Shown here one piece after another: positions 23,030 through 33,350 of a stretch of 64,000 nt of DNA. Source of the stretch: Prorocentrum cordatum (Eukaryota > Sar > Dinophyceae > Prorocentrales > Prorocentraceae); assembly GCA_963575745.1 (NCBI GenBank), contig CAUYUJ010004002.1, positions 679,163 to 743,162 on the forward strand. Direction: 5' to 3'. Position 1 is the first letter of the stretch; every line of letters begins with the position of its first letter. The notes under the pieces are model-generated. The model saw only the letters and a program-made list of their open reading frames with translations, was not told the DNA's origin and searched no databases. The position numbers were made by a program, and so were the translations under genes.

Positions 23030-23500
23030 CGCAGGCTTTTGTTGAAAATTCGTGTTGCGAAACCTTGTGTTTTTGTAGGTTTTTTGAACACACGGTTTTG
23101 AACTCCTTCCGAAACCGATGGGTGTCGAAGGATTTCGGCATACGCGCGCGACGACGCGCGCGTCTGCACTTCGTCCCATCTGTTGCAGAGGATTCTCGCG
23201 ACGGCACACGCGCAAGGGCGTTCGACAGATTTCGACATGCGCGCGCGCGAAGCCCGCTTGGTAGCATTTTGTGAAAATCTTGAAAAACCAGTGGTTTTCT
23301 CAAGATTTCGCAAGAGCTCGCGCGTAAGCTTTTTTAGCAAATCAGTGTTGCGACACCCTGTGTTTTTGCATGTTTTTTGGACACTCGACTGCGAAATCCG
23401 TCCGACACCAAAAATTTTTGAAGGATTTCGGCATGCGCGCGCGACGACGCGCGCGTGTGCACTCCGTCCCATTTTTTGCAAGGGATTCGTGAAAACGTGT
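23030..23500 (+). repeat. two tandem copies of a ~300-base unit
   Basis: The blocks starting near 23,035 and 23,328 share TTGCGAAACCTTGTGTTTTTG-like, GAAGGATTTCGGCAT, GCGCGCGACGACGCGCGCG and CGTCCCAT words in the same order. Each contains the palindrome CGCGCGNCGACGCGCGCG. No function is evident. Confidence 0.6.
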
Positions 23501-23699
23501 TATGCTCGAACAAAAGATGTCCCCGCGTATTGCTTCACTACACGGGAACCTCAGGGGGACCGATACCGGCCTCCAGGGGATAGTGTAAATTCATAGTTAG
23601 CATGGACATGCGGTCATAATCATAAATGATTTACATACCCGAAAGGGGGACTGATAACGCCGGGGGGGTAGAGTCTATTCTCTTCTTACAAAGGAAAAT

Positions 23700-24395
23700 C
23701 GACGTTGTGCAATACATGTGGTGCAACTTATGCGGAAATGCAAATATGAGCAACCTATGTGGTGCAGTCTGCGTTGTGCAGAACGTGTTGTGCAGTGTAT
23801 GTTGTGCGATCCATGATGTGCAATACTGTGTGTGCAATATATGTGGTCCAATATGCGGTACAACACTATAGGTTGTGAAATCTATGGGAAATTACCTAGG
23901 ACATGCAATATGTTGTGTACAATCGACGTTGTGCAATCTAGGTGTTGCAATCGATATGGTGCAATCAATGTGGTGCAATGCATGTGGTGCAATCTATGTG
24001 ATGTGCAATCGCCCTGGTGCAATCTATTTGTCGCGGACTATGCTGTGCAATCTACGTGGTGCAATCTAGGCCGTGCAGTCTATGCGGTGCAACCTATGCG
24101 GTGCTGTCTGTGGGAGGCGGCGACTGGGCGCAACGGGGCGGAAACAACGACGGCGAGCACGGATCCACCAGACCGACCCCCAGGCCCAGACGACGGGCGG
24201 CGACGAAGCGGCGACGGGGTGGCGACGGCGGCCACATAGCCGCCAAACCGACGGTCAGGGCCAGACGATGGGCGGCGACAAGGCGGCGACGTGGCGGCGA
24301 CGGCGGCAACAATAGTCGCCAGACCGACCATCAGGTACAGCTCCTTACAAGAGAAGTAGGAAACCATAAATGCAAGCACTGTTTGGGGAATATTG
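23700..24395 (+). repeat. GTGGTGCAAT composite repeat, copy 2
   Basis: A long first module of TATGTGGTGCAATC units (about 23,700-24,105) is followed by GGGCGGCGACGAAGCGGCGAC units (about 24,115-24,330). It closes with the conserved end AAATGCAAGCACTGTTTGGG (24,368-24,387). The middle GCAAC module of copies 1 and 3 is missing or very short here. Confidence 0.65.
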
Positions 24396-24590
24396 CATTG
24401 GCTGGGGATATCGAAGACGCGAGAAAAAAGACCGCGCTTGACCACCGACGGTTAAGTCACGAATGTGGCAGTCTGAGGCGAGGCCGAACATGGTTTGGAC
24501 ACCATCGGGTCTCAAACTTCTCCTGCAACGACCAACTTCACGTGCCTCCAACGATGGACGGACCTATACTCGATTCAATCGATCTTTCTG
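24396..24590. other. spacer with no recognised feature
   Basis: Short unique sequence between the composite repeat and the hairpin. Confidence 0.3.
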
Positions 24591-24601
24591 TTATATATGT
24601 A

Positions 24602-24640
24602 CTAGAGCCATCGCGCGCTTCGCGCGCGCTCAGGTTCTAG
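24602..24640. repeat. CTAGAGCC hairpin, copy 2
   Basis: CTAGAGCC, then CGCGCGCTTCGCGCGCG, then GGTTCTAG, preceded by TTATATATGTA. It sits at the left edge of a TTGGGGCC array whose right edge carries copy 3. Confidence 0.65.
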
Positions 24641-24699
24641 CCTAGGCCGGGGGGGTGCGCTGGAAGATCTTGGACAGCGCTATCAAGCCGGAAGGTGAT

Positions 24700-27205
24700 G
24701 TTCTGCAATCTGAAGCCGTTACCACCCTGGGGCCACATTGCAGCAGGAAGCCGGAAGCCTCCCGGGGGCCTCCTGGAGGCAGTTCTGATGCATCGAGGGC
24801 ACTGTTGGGCTATTTTGGAGCCCCTTATTCTTCTCCTGGGGGCCTTTGGGGGCCTCCTGGGAAGCCTTAGAGGGCCTCATCGGACCAATTGGGAACTCTT
24901 GGGCCCTCCTTAGGGCGGAAGGCTCTGGTGCTGGGTCCGCGTTCCCCTTCTCAAGCCTCACTTGGGGCCGTCTTGGAGCCTTCTCGGGCCGTCTTGGGCG
25001 CCTCAGGCACCGTCTTGAGGCCCTCGTGGGCCGTCTTGGGGCCCTGTTGGAGGCCTCTTGGGCTATCTTGGAACGATCATTGGAAGCCTCTTGGGCCGTC
25101 TTGGAGCGTCGGGATGCCCAAAGGCTGAAACCTCGAAAGTCAATCAAACATTATGGCAAGACAATGATTTCTTCCTCTTGGGGCCTTCGGAACCTCTTCG
25201 GCCCCCTGGGGAGCTTCTTGGGACCTCGTGGGGCCTGCTGGGGGCTTTTCGGGGCCTCCAGAGAGTCTCTCGAGGTGGATAGCATGGATTTTCAGTCCGT
25301 TATACCCCTCTTGGCCTCCTCTTGGGGCGTCTTGGAGGCCTCTTGGACAGTCAGAGGCAAATTCTGGTGTAATCTCGGGCCGTCATTAATCGTTTTCGCG
25401 GTCTGGAAGCTCCATTTCTGGCGATCCGGGGCCGTCTTCGGGCGATTTTGAAGAGCCCCCGGCACCCACCACACGGATTGCGCGCCAGAAGGACGCGGTT
25501 GCACGTGCCCCTCTGTGGGAGGATTCGGGCAACACCACGCCCCCCCAGGGCGACTGGATTTCTCACGCGGATCGTGTCCCAGTGGGAGCTCCACCGACAA
25601 TCCGAAAGCCCACGTGCGTAGGCCGCCCTCCAACCCATGGGGGTACACCCCTGACCTCGACCATGAGTCCGGGGTGTTTGTGTTACTACCTGGCACCCCG
25701 CAGCATGTTTCTGTGGAGCCTCGGGAAGCTTTGAAATGGACCTTGCAGGACATAGACACGAGACCTCTCATACGCTCATGGGTGCCTACTGGGACGCTTC
25801 CGGGGAGCCTTTTGGAAGCATTGTGGAATGTTTGGGACCTCTCCAGGCCTTCCTATGGAATCCTTCTGGGCCCGTCTTTGCTTGTCTGGGGGCCCTTTTC
25901 GGCCGTCCCGGGTCCCTCGTGTCCTGTCATGGGGATCTGAGCCCGTCTTGGGGCCCTCGTGGGGCCCTCCCCGACCATGTAGGGATCCTCTGGTGGCCCC
26001 ATGGCGCCCCCTGGGGACTCTCTTGGGCCGTCTTGGAGCTCTCTTGTGCTGCTCGACGCTCTCATGAGGCCGTCTTGGGGCCTTCTTACTGAAAAAGCGA
26101 ATGTCCAAAAAATATACGTTTGTCCATGGGAAATGCTGGATTGTTTCTCGTAGGGTGCCTTCTCGGCGGCATCTTGGACCGTCTTGAGGGATTCCTTTTG
26201 GGTCTTTTTTGTCCCGTCTGGCGTCGTCTGGGGGCCCATTTCGGCCGTCCCAGGTCCCTCTTGGCATCTGAGCCCGTCTTGGGGTCCTCGTGGGGCCCTC
26301 CCCGACCATGTATGGATCCTCGGGTGGCCCCCTCGAGCCCCCTGGGAACTTTCTTGGGCTGTTTTGGAACTATCTTGTGCTGCTCGACGCTCTCTTGAGG
26401 CCGTCTTGGGGCCCTCTTGGGCTGTCTGGGGCCGCTTTTGGGAGCCTTTGGGGCCGACATGGCCGCCGATAGGACAAAAGAAGCGAATATCCAGGAAATG
26501 TGCGACTCTCCAAAGAGATGCTGTTCTTTTACCCTTCGGGGGCCTTCTCGACAGCCTCTTGGACCGTCTTGAGAGAATCCTTTTGGGCCTTTGTTTGGCC
26601 CGTTTGGAGGGCCATTTCGGCCGTTCCGGGTCCCTCTTGGCCCATCATGGGGATCTGAGCCCGTCTTGGGGCCCTCGTGGGGCCCTCTCCTATCACGTAG
26701 GGATGCTCCGCTGGCCCCCTCGGGGCCCCTGGGGACTCTCTTGGGTCGTCTTGGAACTAGCTTGTGCTGCTCGACGCTCTCTTGAGGCCGTCTTGGGGCC
26801 CTCTTGGGGGCCTCTTCGGCAGTCTGGGGCCCATTGTGGGAGCCTCTGGGGCCGTCGCGGCCGCTGTTAGGACTGAAAAGCGAACATCCTGGAAATATGC
26901 GCTTTCCCATGGGAAATGCCTAATGTTTGCCCCTTGGGGGGCCTTCTCGGCGGTCTTTTGGACCGTCTTCAATGCCTCTGTGGCCGTCTAGGAACAGGTC
27001 TTGGAATGCCTTCGAGCGCTCGTCGGCCGTCTTGAGGCCATGCTAGTGCGCTCTGCAGCCATCTTCCAGACAACCTCGGGCGCTTTGGAAGCCTCTTGGG
27101 CCAGCTTGGGGGCCTCTCGGGGGGTCCACGGCTCCTTCTGGACCCTCTTGGAGCCCTCAAGGACCCCCCAGTGGCGTCGGTTCCGGGCCCTTCCCGAATC
27201 TACTC
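24700..27205 (+). repeat. TTGGGGCC-type minisatellite array, block 3
   Basis: Degenerate CTTGGGGCC/GCCGTCTTGG units. From about 25,700 a higher-order unit of about 390 bases is visible: AAGCGAATGTCCA near 26,095, AAGCGAATATCCA near 26,482 and AAGCGAACATCCT near 26,878, each followed by a similar GGGAAATGC block. The insert at about 25,440-25,740 is not repeat-like and may be a different element. ORFs on both strands are unit artefacts. Confidence 0.75.
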
Positions 27206-27206
<1 letters not shown>

Positions 27207-27257
<51 letters not shown>

Positions 27258-27297
27258 TAGAACCATCGCGCCCGCTTCGCGCGCGCTCAAATTCTAG
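27207..27297. repeat. TA microsatellite followed by CTAGAACC hairpin, copy 3
   Basis: A pure TA tract (about 27,207-27,251) leads into CTAGAACC, CGCGCCCGCTTCGCGCGCGC and ATTCTAG (27,257-27,297). It terminates array block 3. Confidence 0.8.
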
Positions 27298-27329
27298 CTA
27301 GGCTTCATAGGCTAACTCATGTAATCTCA

Positions 27330-28650
27330 TTTGGGTCGCTTCTTGCGTCCAAGGACTCCCTTGGAGGCCCTGCGCAAGCCTCGGAATCGTAAAGAAGGGG
27401 AAGTGCGGAAACACAGAAATCATGAATTAATTTCCTTTAGGTATTCAAAGGTTTGGGGCCCTCAAAGGCTTCCTGGGTTCTTTTTGGGAGGTGAGGTGGG
27501 TCTGAATTGTGGTCTGTTTTGCAAGAGGACCGGGGGCCAAACTTGACAACAAAAAAAAGAATTGTGGGATTTCCATTTTTTTCTACAGTTCCTCGGCGCT
27601 GTTCGGCGCTGTTTTTTGTTTGTGCCTCGCGGGTTTTGTTAGCCGGGCCCCTCAGAGGTGTGGGATCTTCTGGACCCCCTGGGGGTTCTGGAGGCCTCCT
27701 GGAGGCCTGGAGAGCCGTCGGAAGGATGTTTTGGACTGCTTCGGAGCGTCTTGGGCCGTTCTTTACGTTCTCTCGGGGTCGTCATGGGCTGTCCTACGGC
27801 GTCTTGTGGTCTCCCCAAGAAGCCGGGAGGCAGGGTACTGGCCAGATGTCAGGGGATGTGTAGGACCCCCGAGTAGGAGTTCCACTTCGACAAAAAAAGA
27901 ATTCCTGGAATTCCTTAAAACATCTTCGATCTTTGAGGGTTGGAAGCGGGAAAACGTGAGAAGGCGAAAAACATCGGAAAAACCATGGCAATCAACGATG
28001 TTACTCTCTTTGGGCTCTGTCGGGACGGCTCTCGCAGCTCTCTTGGGCTGTTCTTGGAGCCTCGTCGGGATCTTTCTGGGGCCTCTCAAAGATCGGGGGT
28101 GTGTTGGGGGCCTCTGGGTGGTCCCGGAGGCCTCTCGGAAGTCTCTGGAAGCCTCCTGCTCCTGCTCTTGGGCCCATCTTGGACCTGTTCTGGGGTGGTC
28201 TGAAGCTGTCCTGGGTGCCTCTTCGGCAATCTTGGAGCCTTCTTAGCCCGTCTTTGGGCCGTCCTGAGGGTCTCTTGAGTGGTCTTGGGGCGGTCTTGGG
28301 AGCCTCTTCGGCGCTCTTGGACCATTGGAAGCTCGAAAATGCGAGAAGCCAAAATCATTGGAAATAAACAAATGACAATCTACGATGTTGGCCTCTTCGG
28401 GCCGTCCCGGGACGCCTCTCAAACCTCTCTTGGGGTCTCTTCGAGGCCACCCGGGAGCCTCGAGAGCCGTCGGAAGGCTGACTTGGGCTGCTTGGGAGCG
28501 TCTTGGACCATCGTTTCGCATTCTGGGGGCTCCTGGGAGGTGTCTTGGGCCCTCCTGGGGCGCTGTGGAGGCTCCCCAGAAAAGGCCGGGGGAGCGGTAC
28601 CGGGAGCGTCCCCGAGATGTCACAGGGGAGGTGTGGGACCCGGGGCCGGG
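27330..28650 (+). repeat. TTGGGGCC-type minisatellite array, block 4
   Basis: Units as in block 3. Two similar AT-richer inserts, GAAAACGTGAGAAGGCGAAAA near 27,949 and CGAAAATGCGAGAAGCCAAAA near 28,333, are each followed by ACGATGTT and GGGCC blocks about 390 bases apart. The array is followed by a TA tract at 28,693-28,716. Confidence 0.7.
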
Positions 28651-28692
28651 GGGGGCGGTGTTTGTTTATTCATGTATTATATATTCGATGCT

Positions 28693-28716
28693 ATTATATA
28701 TATATATATATATATT
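28693..28716. repeat. TA microsatellite after array block 4
   Basis: TATATATATATATATATA tract. No hairpin of the CTAGAACC type follows here. Confidence 0.8.
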
Positions 28717-28799
28717 ATCATGTGCACCTCTCCGAGGGAGTAGAGCTCAGAGGCGATTAATGCGTACGCGCCGCGTCGTTCGCGATTTTTCTGGCCGTT

Positions 28800-29235
28800 T
28801 CGCCAGGGATATCGGTGGCACCCATCACACAGATCGTGACGTCAGGGTCCAAAAACAAATGGGAATTCCAACATTTTAACATAAACCCTTCAAAACACAC
28901 CATTTAATTTCAATAGTTTTGACCCCGATTCTCAGAGAATGGCGGTTTCGCTTGAGACATCCTCCCAAAATCGAGCCCCGACGTACCTTTTGGTACCCCA
29001 GACCCCGCCGCAGAGCCTCCTGAGGGCCTCCTGGAACCTCCTGGGGTTTTCTGTACCTTCTGGTACCCCAGACCCCGCCTCGGAGCCTCCTGGGGGTCTC
29101 CTGGAGCCTCCTGGGGCCTCCTGAGGCCTCCTGCGGCCTCCTGGAGCCTCTGGGGGCCTCCTGGAGCCTCCTGGGGTCTCCTGGGGCCTCCTGAGGCCGC
29201 CTGGGGCCTCCTGAGACCTCCTGGGGCCTCAGAAC
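28800..29235 (+). repeat. satellite monomer and CCTCCTGGGG repeats
   Basis: One monomer of the 73-79 base satellite lies at 28,808-28,880. GTTTCGCTTGAGACATCCTC at 28,945 matches the unit core of the array at 62.9-63.3 kb. Two copies of ACCTTTTGGTACCCCAGACC-like text lead into CTCCTGGGGCCTCCTGAGGC repeats. Confidence 0.65.
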
Positions 29236-29385
29236 TACATGCACACACACAGACACAAATCACACCCCTCACATCACACGCTAGACAAATGTAACACACA
29301 CACACACACACAACACCTACAACGCACAGAAAACACGCACAACACAGAGCACACATCACACACACCCACACAACACTCACAATCC
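29236..29385. repeat. CA-rich microsatellite
   Basis: Interrupted CACACA runs between two CTCCTGGGGCC blocks. Confidence 0.75.
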
Positions 29386-30571
29386 TGGGGCCTCCTGGAG
29401 CCTTTTCCGGTATCCAAGTCGGGCCTCCTGCGATTTTCTGTGGGGCCCTGGTACACACATCGCAAGGTGTGGCAACCCCACTTGCGCTCGAGTGCGACCT
29501 CGCTATTGCATTTCACTCCCAGCAGCTATCCTCCTCCTTTCCTCCTCCTTCTCTTTCCCTCCACAAGTTGTCTGGTGAAACAAATCGTCTGGTGGGACAT
29601 CCTGGGACATCCTCGCAACGCTGACCACGGAGAGACATTGCCCTCGTCGATCCTCCTGCTCGGTCCCCAATCTTTTGGGGGGGGGCTCTCACTCGATCTT
29701 ATACTCTTCTGCGTTCACCTCCTGCCTCTTCCCCTTCTCTTAGGCACGCCCTGGCGGCGCCGCCCCAGCTTTCCCTTCTCCATCTCCGCTCCCGCCGTCA
29801 TGGTGTCTTCCTGCTTCTAACGCCCTTTCAGTTTTTCTTTATGAGCCTGGGCACACACGTGCCACTTGTATATAGATGCCAACGCCTTAACACCCTATGC
29901 GATATGATACTTACATGAGTCCAAGCTGCGATGGAGCTGGACACCTAAGCAATGATGACTGCCCAGATTATACAACCCATGCGCATACAGACTCATGTGC
30001 TGACCTATTGGAGTGGGAAATGTTAGACAGCCGCTGGGAACAGACGACTCCATCTCCCAGTGTCGGGGCGCATCGGCTGGCGGGCCTGACTGGCAGATGT
30101 AGAACGGCCCATCATCTCCCCGTAGCTCGCTGCCTGTAGTATCACACAACTCCGACTAAACTCTGGCAACACCAGTCTGCCGATGCTCGCCATTCGTTGT
30201 TTTGCTGCATCTCGTCCTCCGCCCGCTCCTCCGATGTGTAGCCCGGACCAACGAGGACAGGGGAACATCGCGCATCCGCAGCGCAATCCCTCCCGCATAC
30301 CCAAAAATACAGACTCCAACACAGAAACACAAGCACACACACACACACGCCCTGGCTTCCTCCGCCGGACAGGTGACGTCACCGCAGCGAATGATAGCAA
30401 CGGGGACGCAAGCTATGGCATGAATTCCACCTGGCGTTGCAGGTGGTGAGCTGTGCATGGCAAGCAGGCGCGTGCAGGGTAAACGCGCCCAACTGCGCGC
30501 AAGCTGAAATGCATTCGAATGCGCATTCAGCGCGGTCGGAGCCGAGCCGTGGAACCCTGGATAGGGGTCAT
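29386..30571. other. no recognised gene; one CA run
   Basis: Mostly unique sequence with a CA microsatellite near 30,330-30,351. Minus-strand frames of 70-125 codons were read and show no TPR or other motif. Confidence 0.3.
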
Positions 30572-30772
30572 GCCTAGGCTTGGCGGCGAGCCCAGGGGGA
30601 AGTGAGCGGGAGCAGGTCTTCCAAGAAGGCGGTGGGGCTTCTCAGAAGCCCTCGCGCCTTCTGAGAACTGAGAAGTCTTCGAAGCCGGCGCGAAGGCTTC
30701 GGAGAAGCCCCGCCACCTTCTCAGAGGGCCTGCTCCTCTCACTTCCACATCTAGGCTCTAGGCTTGCCGTCG
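30572..30772. mobile_element. foldback MITE-like element
   Basis: The left arm (GGCGGCGAGCCCAGGG, GGAAGTGAGCGGGAGCAGG, GGCGGTGGGGCTTCTCAGAAG) is mirrored by the right arm (reverse complement GGAAGTGAGAGGAGCAGG, GGTGGCGGGGCTTCTCCGAAG). The whole can fold into a stem of about 90 pairs. A related but rearranged copy lies at 55,769-56,035. Confidence 0.6.
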
Positions 30773-31009
30773 AAAGGCGAGCAGCACGAAAGCAGGAAGA
30801 GAGTACGCAGGGCTCGCCGCGCACAAACGCACAACTAGCGCAACACACGTCGTGCCACGGCGGGGGGCAGCCCGGCCAGGGGGCCTGCGATGGCAAGGCT
30901 CGGAAGGGGAGGCGCTCACGAGCGGCGAACCTATCGCGGGCGCGATCCCGCGGATATAGCCATAAGCTTCTTGGATGGGGTCGGAAACGATGGGGTCGGA
31001 GGATCGCCC
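30773..31009. other. no recognised feature
   Basis: Unique sequence between two palindrome-rich elements. Confidence 0.3.
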
Positions 31010-31200
31010 GTTATCGCTGATGGATGCACCGACGCTGCATTGCCACTGCATCGCCGATGCATTGGCGATGCAGTGGCGACACTGGCGATGCATCAACACC
31101 GTCGGCGTTGAGGAAATCGGGCTCCGCATCAAACCGCATCGCCGATGCATCTGCGATGCAGCAAGATTCTTCGACCCCCTCTACTCCGACCGTGTGGAGG
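31010..31200. repeat. GCGATGCAT palindrome cluster
   Basis: CACTGCATCGCC, GATGCATT, GGCGATGCAGTG forms a perfect 12-base stem (about 31,047-31,078). Further GCATCGCCGATGCAT words lie at 31,136-31,165. The core word is shared with the element at 35.9 kb. Confidence 0.5.
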
Positions 31201-31711
31201 AGGCCTAAATTAACGGTCGCACGGATACGTTCCGCACGGGGCATCCACGACAAAACGCCTCGCATCCGCGGGATCGCGGCCCAAAGGCCCAGCACGCGAG
31301 GTCGCGGATGCGGACATGTGATTCGCCCACGAGGCGCCAGGCGTCGCCACACGCAGCGCAAGCCCGAGGACCCTCAAATCTGTCGCGGAGGTCGCTCGGG
31401 ACGGGGAAGCAGCTCGGAGCGAGAGGATCGTGTGGGAGATCGGGGCCGACCCCTCGCAGAAGACCTCCATGCCAACGGTTTGAATGTTTCTTCCCTCGGT
31501 GATCCTCACACCGCGTGCTGGCAGCAACGTGGGCTTTTCCACTGGCCGAAACCATTCAGAACGGCACAGGCGGCGTGACGAGGGCCGACGCAGGCTGCGG
31601 GCTATCGGCGGAGCTGGACGGGGCAACACACACACAGAGAGAGCTAACACACGTCCTTGGGCGTCGCAGAATGGGGAGCGATAAATGGGGGGAGGAGAAA
31701 TGTGCACTTTC
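31201..31711. other. no recognised feature; left flank of copia element
   Basis: No motif in either strand. It ends with CTTTC at 31,707-31,711, the left target-site duplication candidate. Confidence 0.3.
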
Positions 31712-32042
31712 TGTGAATTGTACCCCGTACAATGTATGGTATTTGTGTTTCGGAGGGATGTAGTATTACTTGTTACAGTTGTGTTCCTTTTTCCCCCTCC
31801 CCGTTCCCTCTTCCAGCATGCAGTGTGCAGAGCATGTAGCAGCATGCAGCATGTAGAGCAAGCATGTTAGCACGTACCGGCGCTGTTTCAGTTCGAGTGG
31901 CCTCTCGCACTTGGAAAAGATACGCTTGCTTCTCCTTGGCACGCAGAGCGATAGCAGAGGAGAAGGTCGATAACGATTTGGCAGAGATTCGCAATCAGAT
32001 TCGAGCTGGGACGAAGACTTCGAATGCTTCGACCAATTGACA
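31712..32042 (+). repeat. 5' LTR of copia element
   Basis: Starts TGTGAATTG and ends CCAATTGACA. It aligns along its whole length with 39,008-39,340, sharing GGAGGGATGTAG, AAGCATGTTAGCA, GATACGCTTGCTTC, CTTGGCACGCAGAGCGAT and GCTTCGACCAATTGACA. TGGTAG two bases past the end could be the start of a primer binding site for initiator Met tRNA, but only about six bases fit. Confidence 0.85.
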
Positions 32043-33230
32043 GTGGTAGTGGACCTACGGCTTCACGGACAAGTACGAGATGGGGCCACCCCTGGGTGGC
32101 AAAGGATCCAAGAGCAAAGACGACAGCGACCGATTTCAGCATGCTGGCCGGGCACCCGAGTTCGATGGCTTCATGGAGAACTAAAAGGCCTTCTGAGAGA
32201 GGGTGGAGATCTGCCCAGCCAGAGCTCGAGGCAAATGAGCAGAGAAGCTTGTTGGTCTCGAGATCATGCAGGGCCTGCGGGGCCGAGCATGAGACATTGT
32301 GGAGGATATGGACATCACGGAGATCGAGGCTGACAAGAACTGGATGAAGATATACTCGAGGCCCTGGATCGTGCATGCAAGTATGATCAAGTGACGGAGA
32401 AGCCGACCGATGTCGAGAGTTTCTTTTTCCGCGTGGCTCGGAAACCGAAGGAGACCTTGATGGATTACTTGACGAGGTTCCGCATGGTGGAGAGGAAGAT
32501 CAGGACGCACAGCATCACACTTCCAGACAAGGTGTTGTGTTGGTTCCTCCTTCGCCGAGCTGGACTGGACAAAGAAGGCAAGCAGCTCATCATGAACCAT
32601 ATTGGTGACAACCTCAACCTCGACAAAGTCGAGGGCCAACTGAAAACGACGTTCGGCCTGGATTCGATGCCGTCGAGTCGAGGAAGTTACGGAGCTGCAG
32701 CGTACCACCTGGACGAGGTCCACGACGACGACGACGACGACGACTACCAGGAGGACGCGTACCATGGGGAGGAGGACGACTCGACTACCCTAGCTATGAC
32801 GACGGCGGTGGCGAACAACAGATGGAGCAGGGAGGTGCTAGCGGCTTTGGACGAATACGATGAGATCATGGCCACCTGCACGGACGCTCGCAAGAAGATG
32901 AACGACATGAGTTGGCCAGGGGGTTCTATCCCGTCATGACCGTAGTCCAGCCGCCTGCGCCAGCCACGAGGAGCACATCACCGATCATGCCAAGAGGTGG
33001 CGGCCACCCACGTGGAAAAGGCAAGCCAACCAAAGGGAAGACATAAAAAGGCAGAGGCAAGACTGGCTACCAGAGAGGACCACGACCAGGATTTCAAGGA
33101 ATCGGCCCACCAAAGGCCACAGAAGAGACGAGATGCCTGAGGTGCGGAGAACGAGGAGACTGCGCTCAAGACTGTCCTCATCAGAGCAGGGAGCGAGCCC
33201 ACGTGTCTGGGGACGCAGCAGACGTCATGA
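32043..33230 (+). pseudogene. copia gag with zinc knuckle, frameshifted
   Basis: Readable pieces include PEFDGFMEN (near 32,160) and LEIMQGLRGRA with DIVEDMDITE (32,258-32,330). A long open stretch then runs 32,391-32,939 with SFFFRVARKPKETLMDYLTR and HSITLPDKVLCWFLLRRAGL, the capsid region. An Asp-rich run (DDDDDDDYQED) and a CLRCGERGDCAQDC knuckle near 33,139-33,180 follow; the knuckle has Asp where CCHC knuckles have His. Stops near 32,180-32,290 and after 32,939 break it. In a live element gag forms the virus-like particle. Confidence 0.75.
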
Positions 33231-33350
33231 TGATTACCGACATGGAGCCCGACCAGATCTACATCGCTGACGACCAGGACCCAACCGAGGCTGTACACGA
33301 CAGTGGAGCTACCAGCGTGATAGTTGGAGACGAGACTCTCAGAGCGTACT
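33231..33350 (+). pseudogene. copia aspartic protease fragment
   Basis: The frame reads AVHDSGATSVIVGD around 33,288-33,330. DSGA is the catalytic Asp-Ser/Thr-Gly motif of retroelement proteases, in the expected place just after the zinc knuckle. A stop at 33,350 cuts it. Confidence 0.65.

Noticed and set aside
22027-23481. Overlapping open frames of 308-482 codons on both strands
   Set aside because: The frames lie in a GAC/ACG trinucleotide tract with almost no stops in any frame and encode homopolymer-like protein. Composition explains them.
31010-31200. Replication origin or regulatory palindrome
   Set aside because: The GCGATGCAT words recur in known inverted-repeat elements at 9.7 and 35.9 kb, so repeat origin is more likely. 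Nothing supports an origin.
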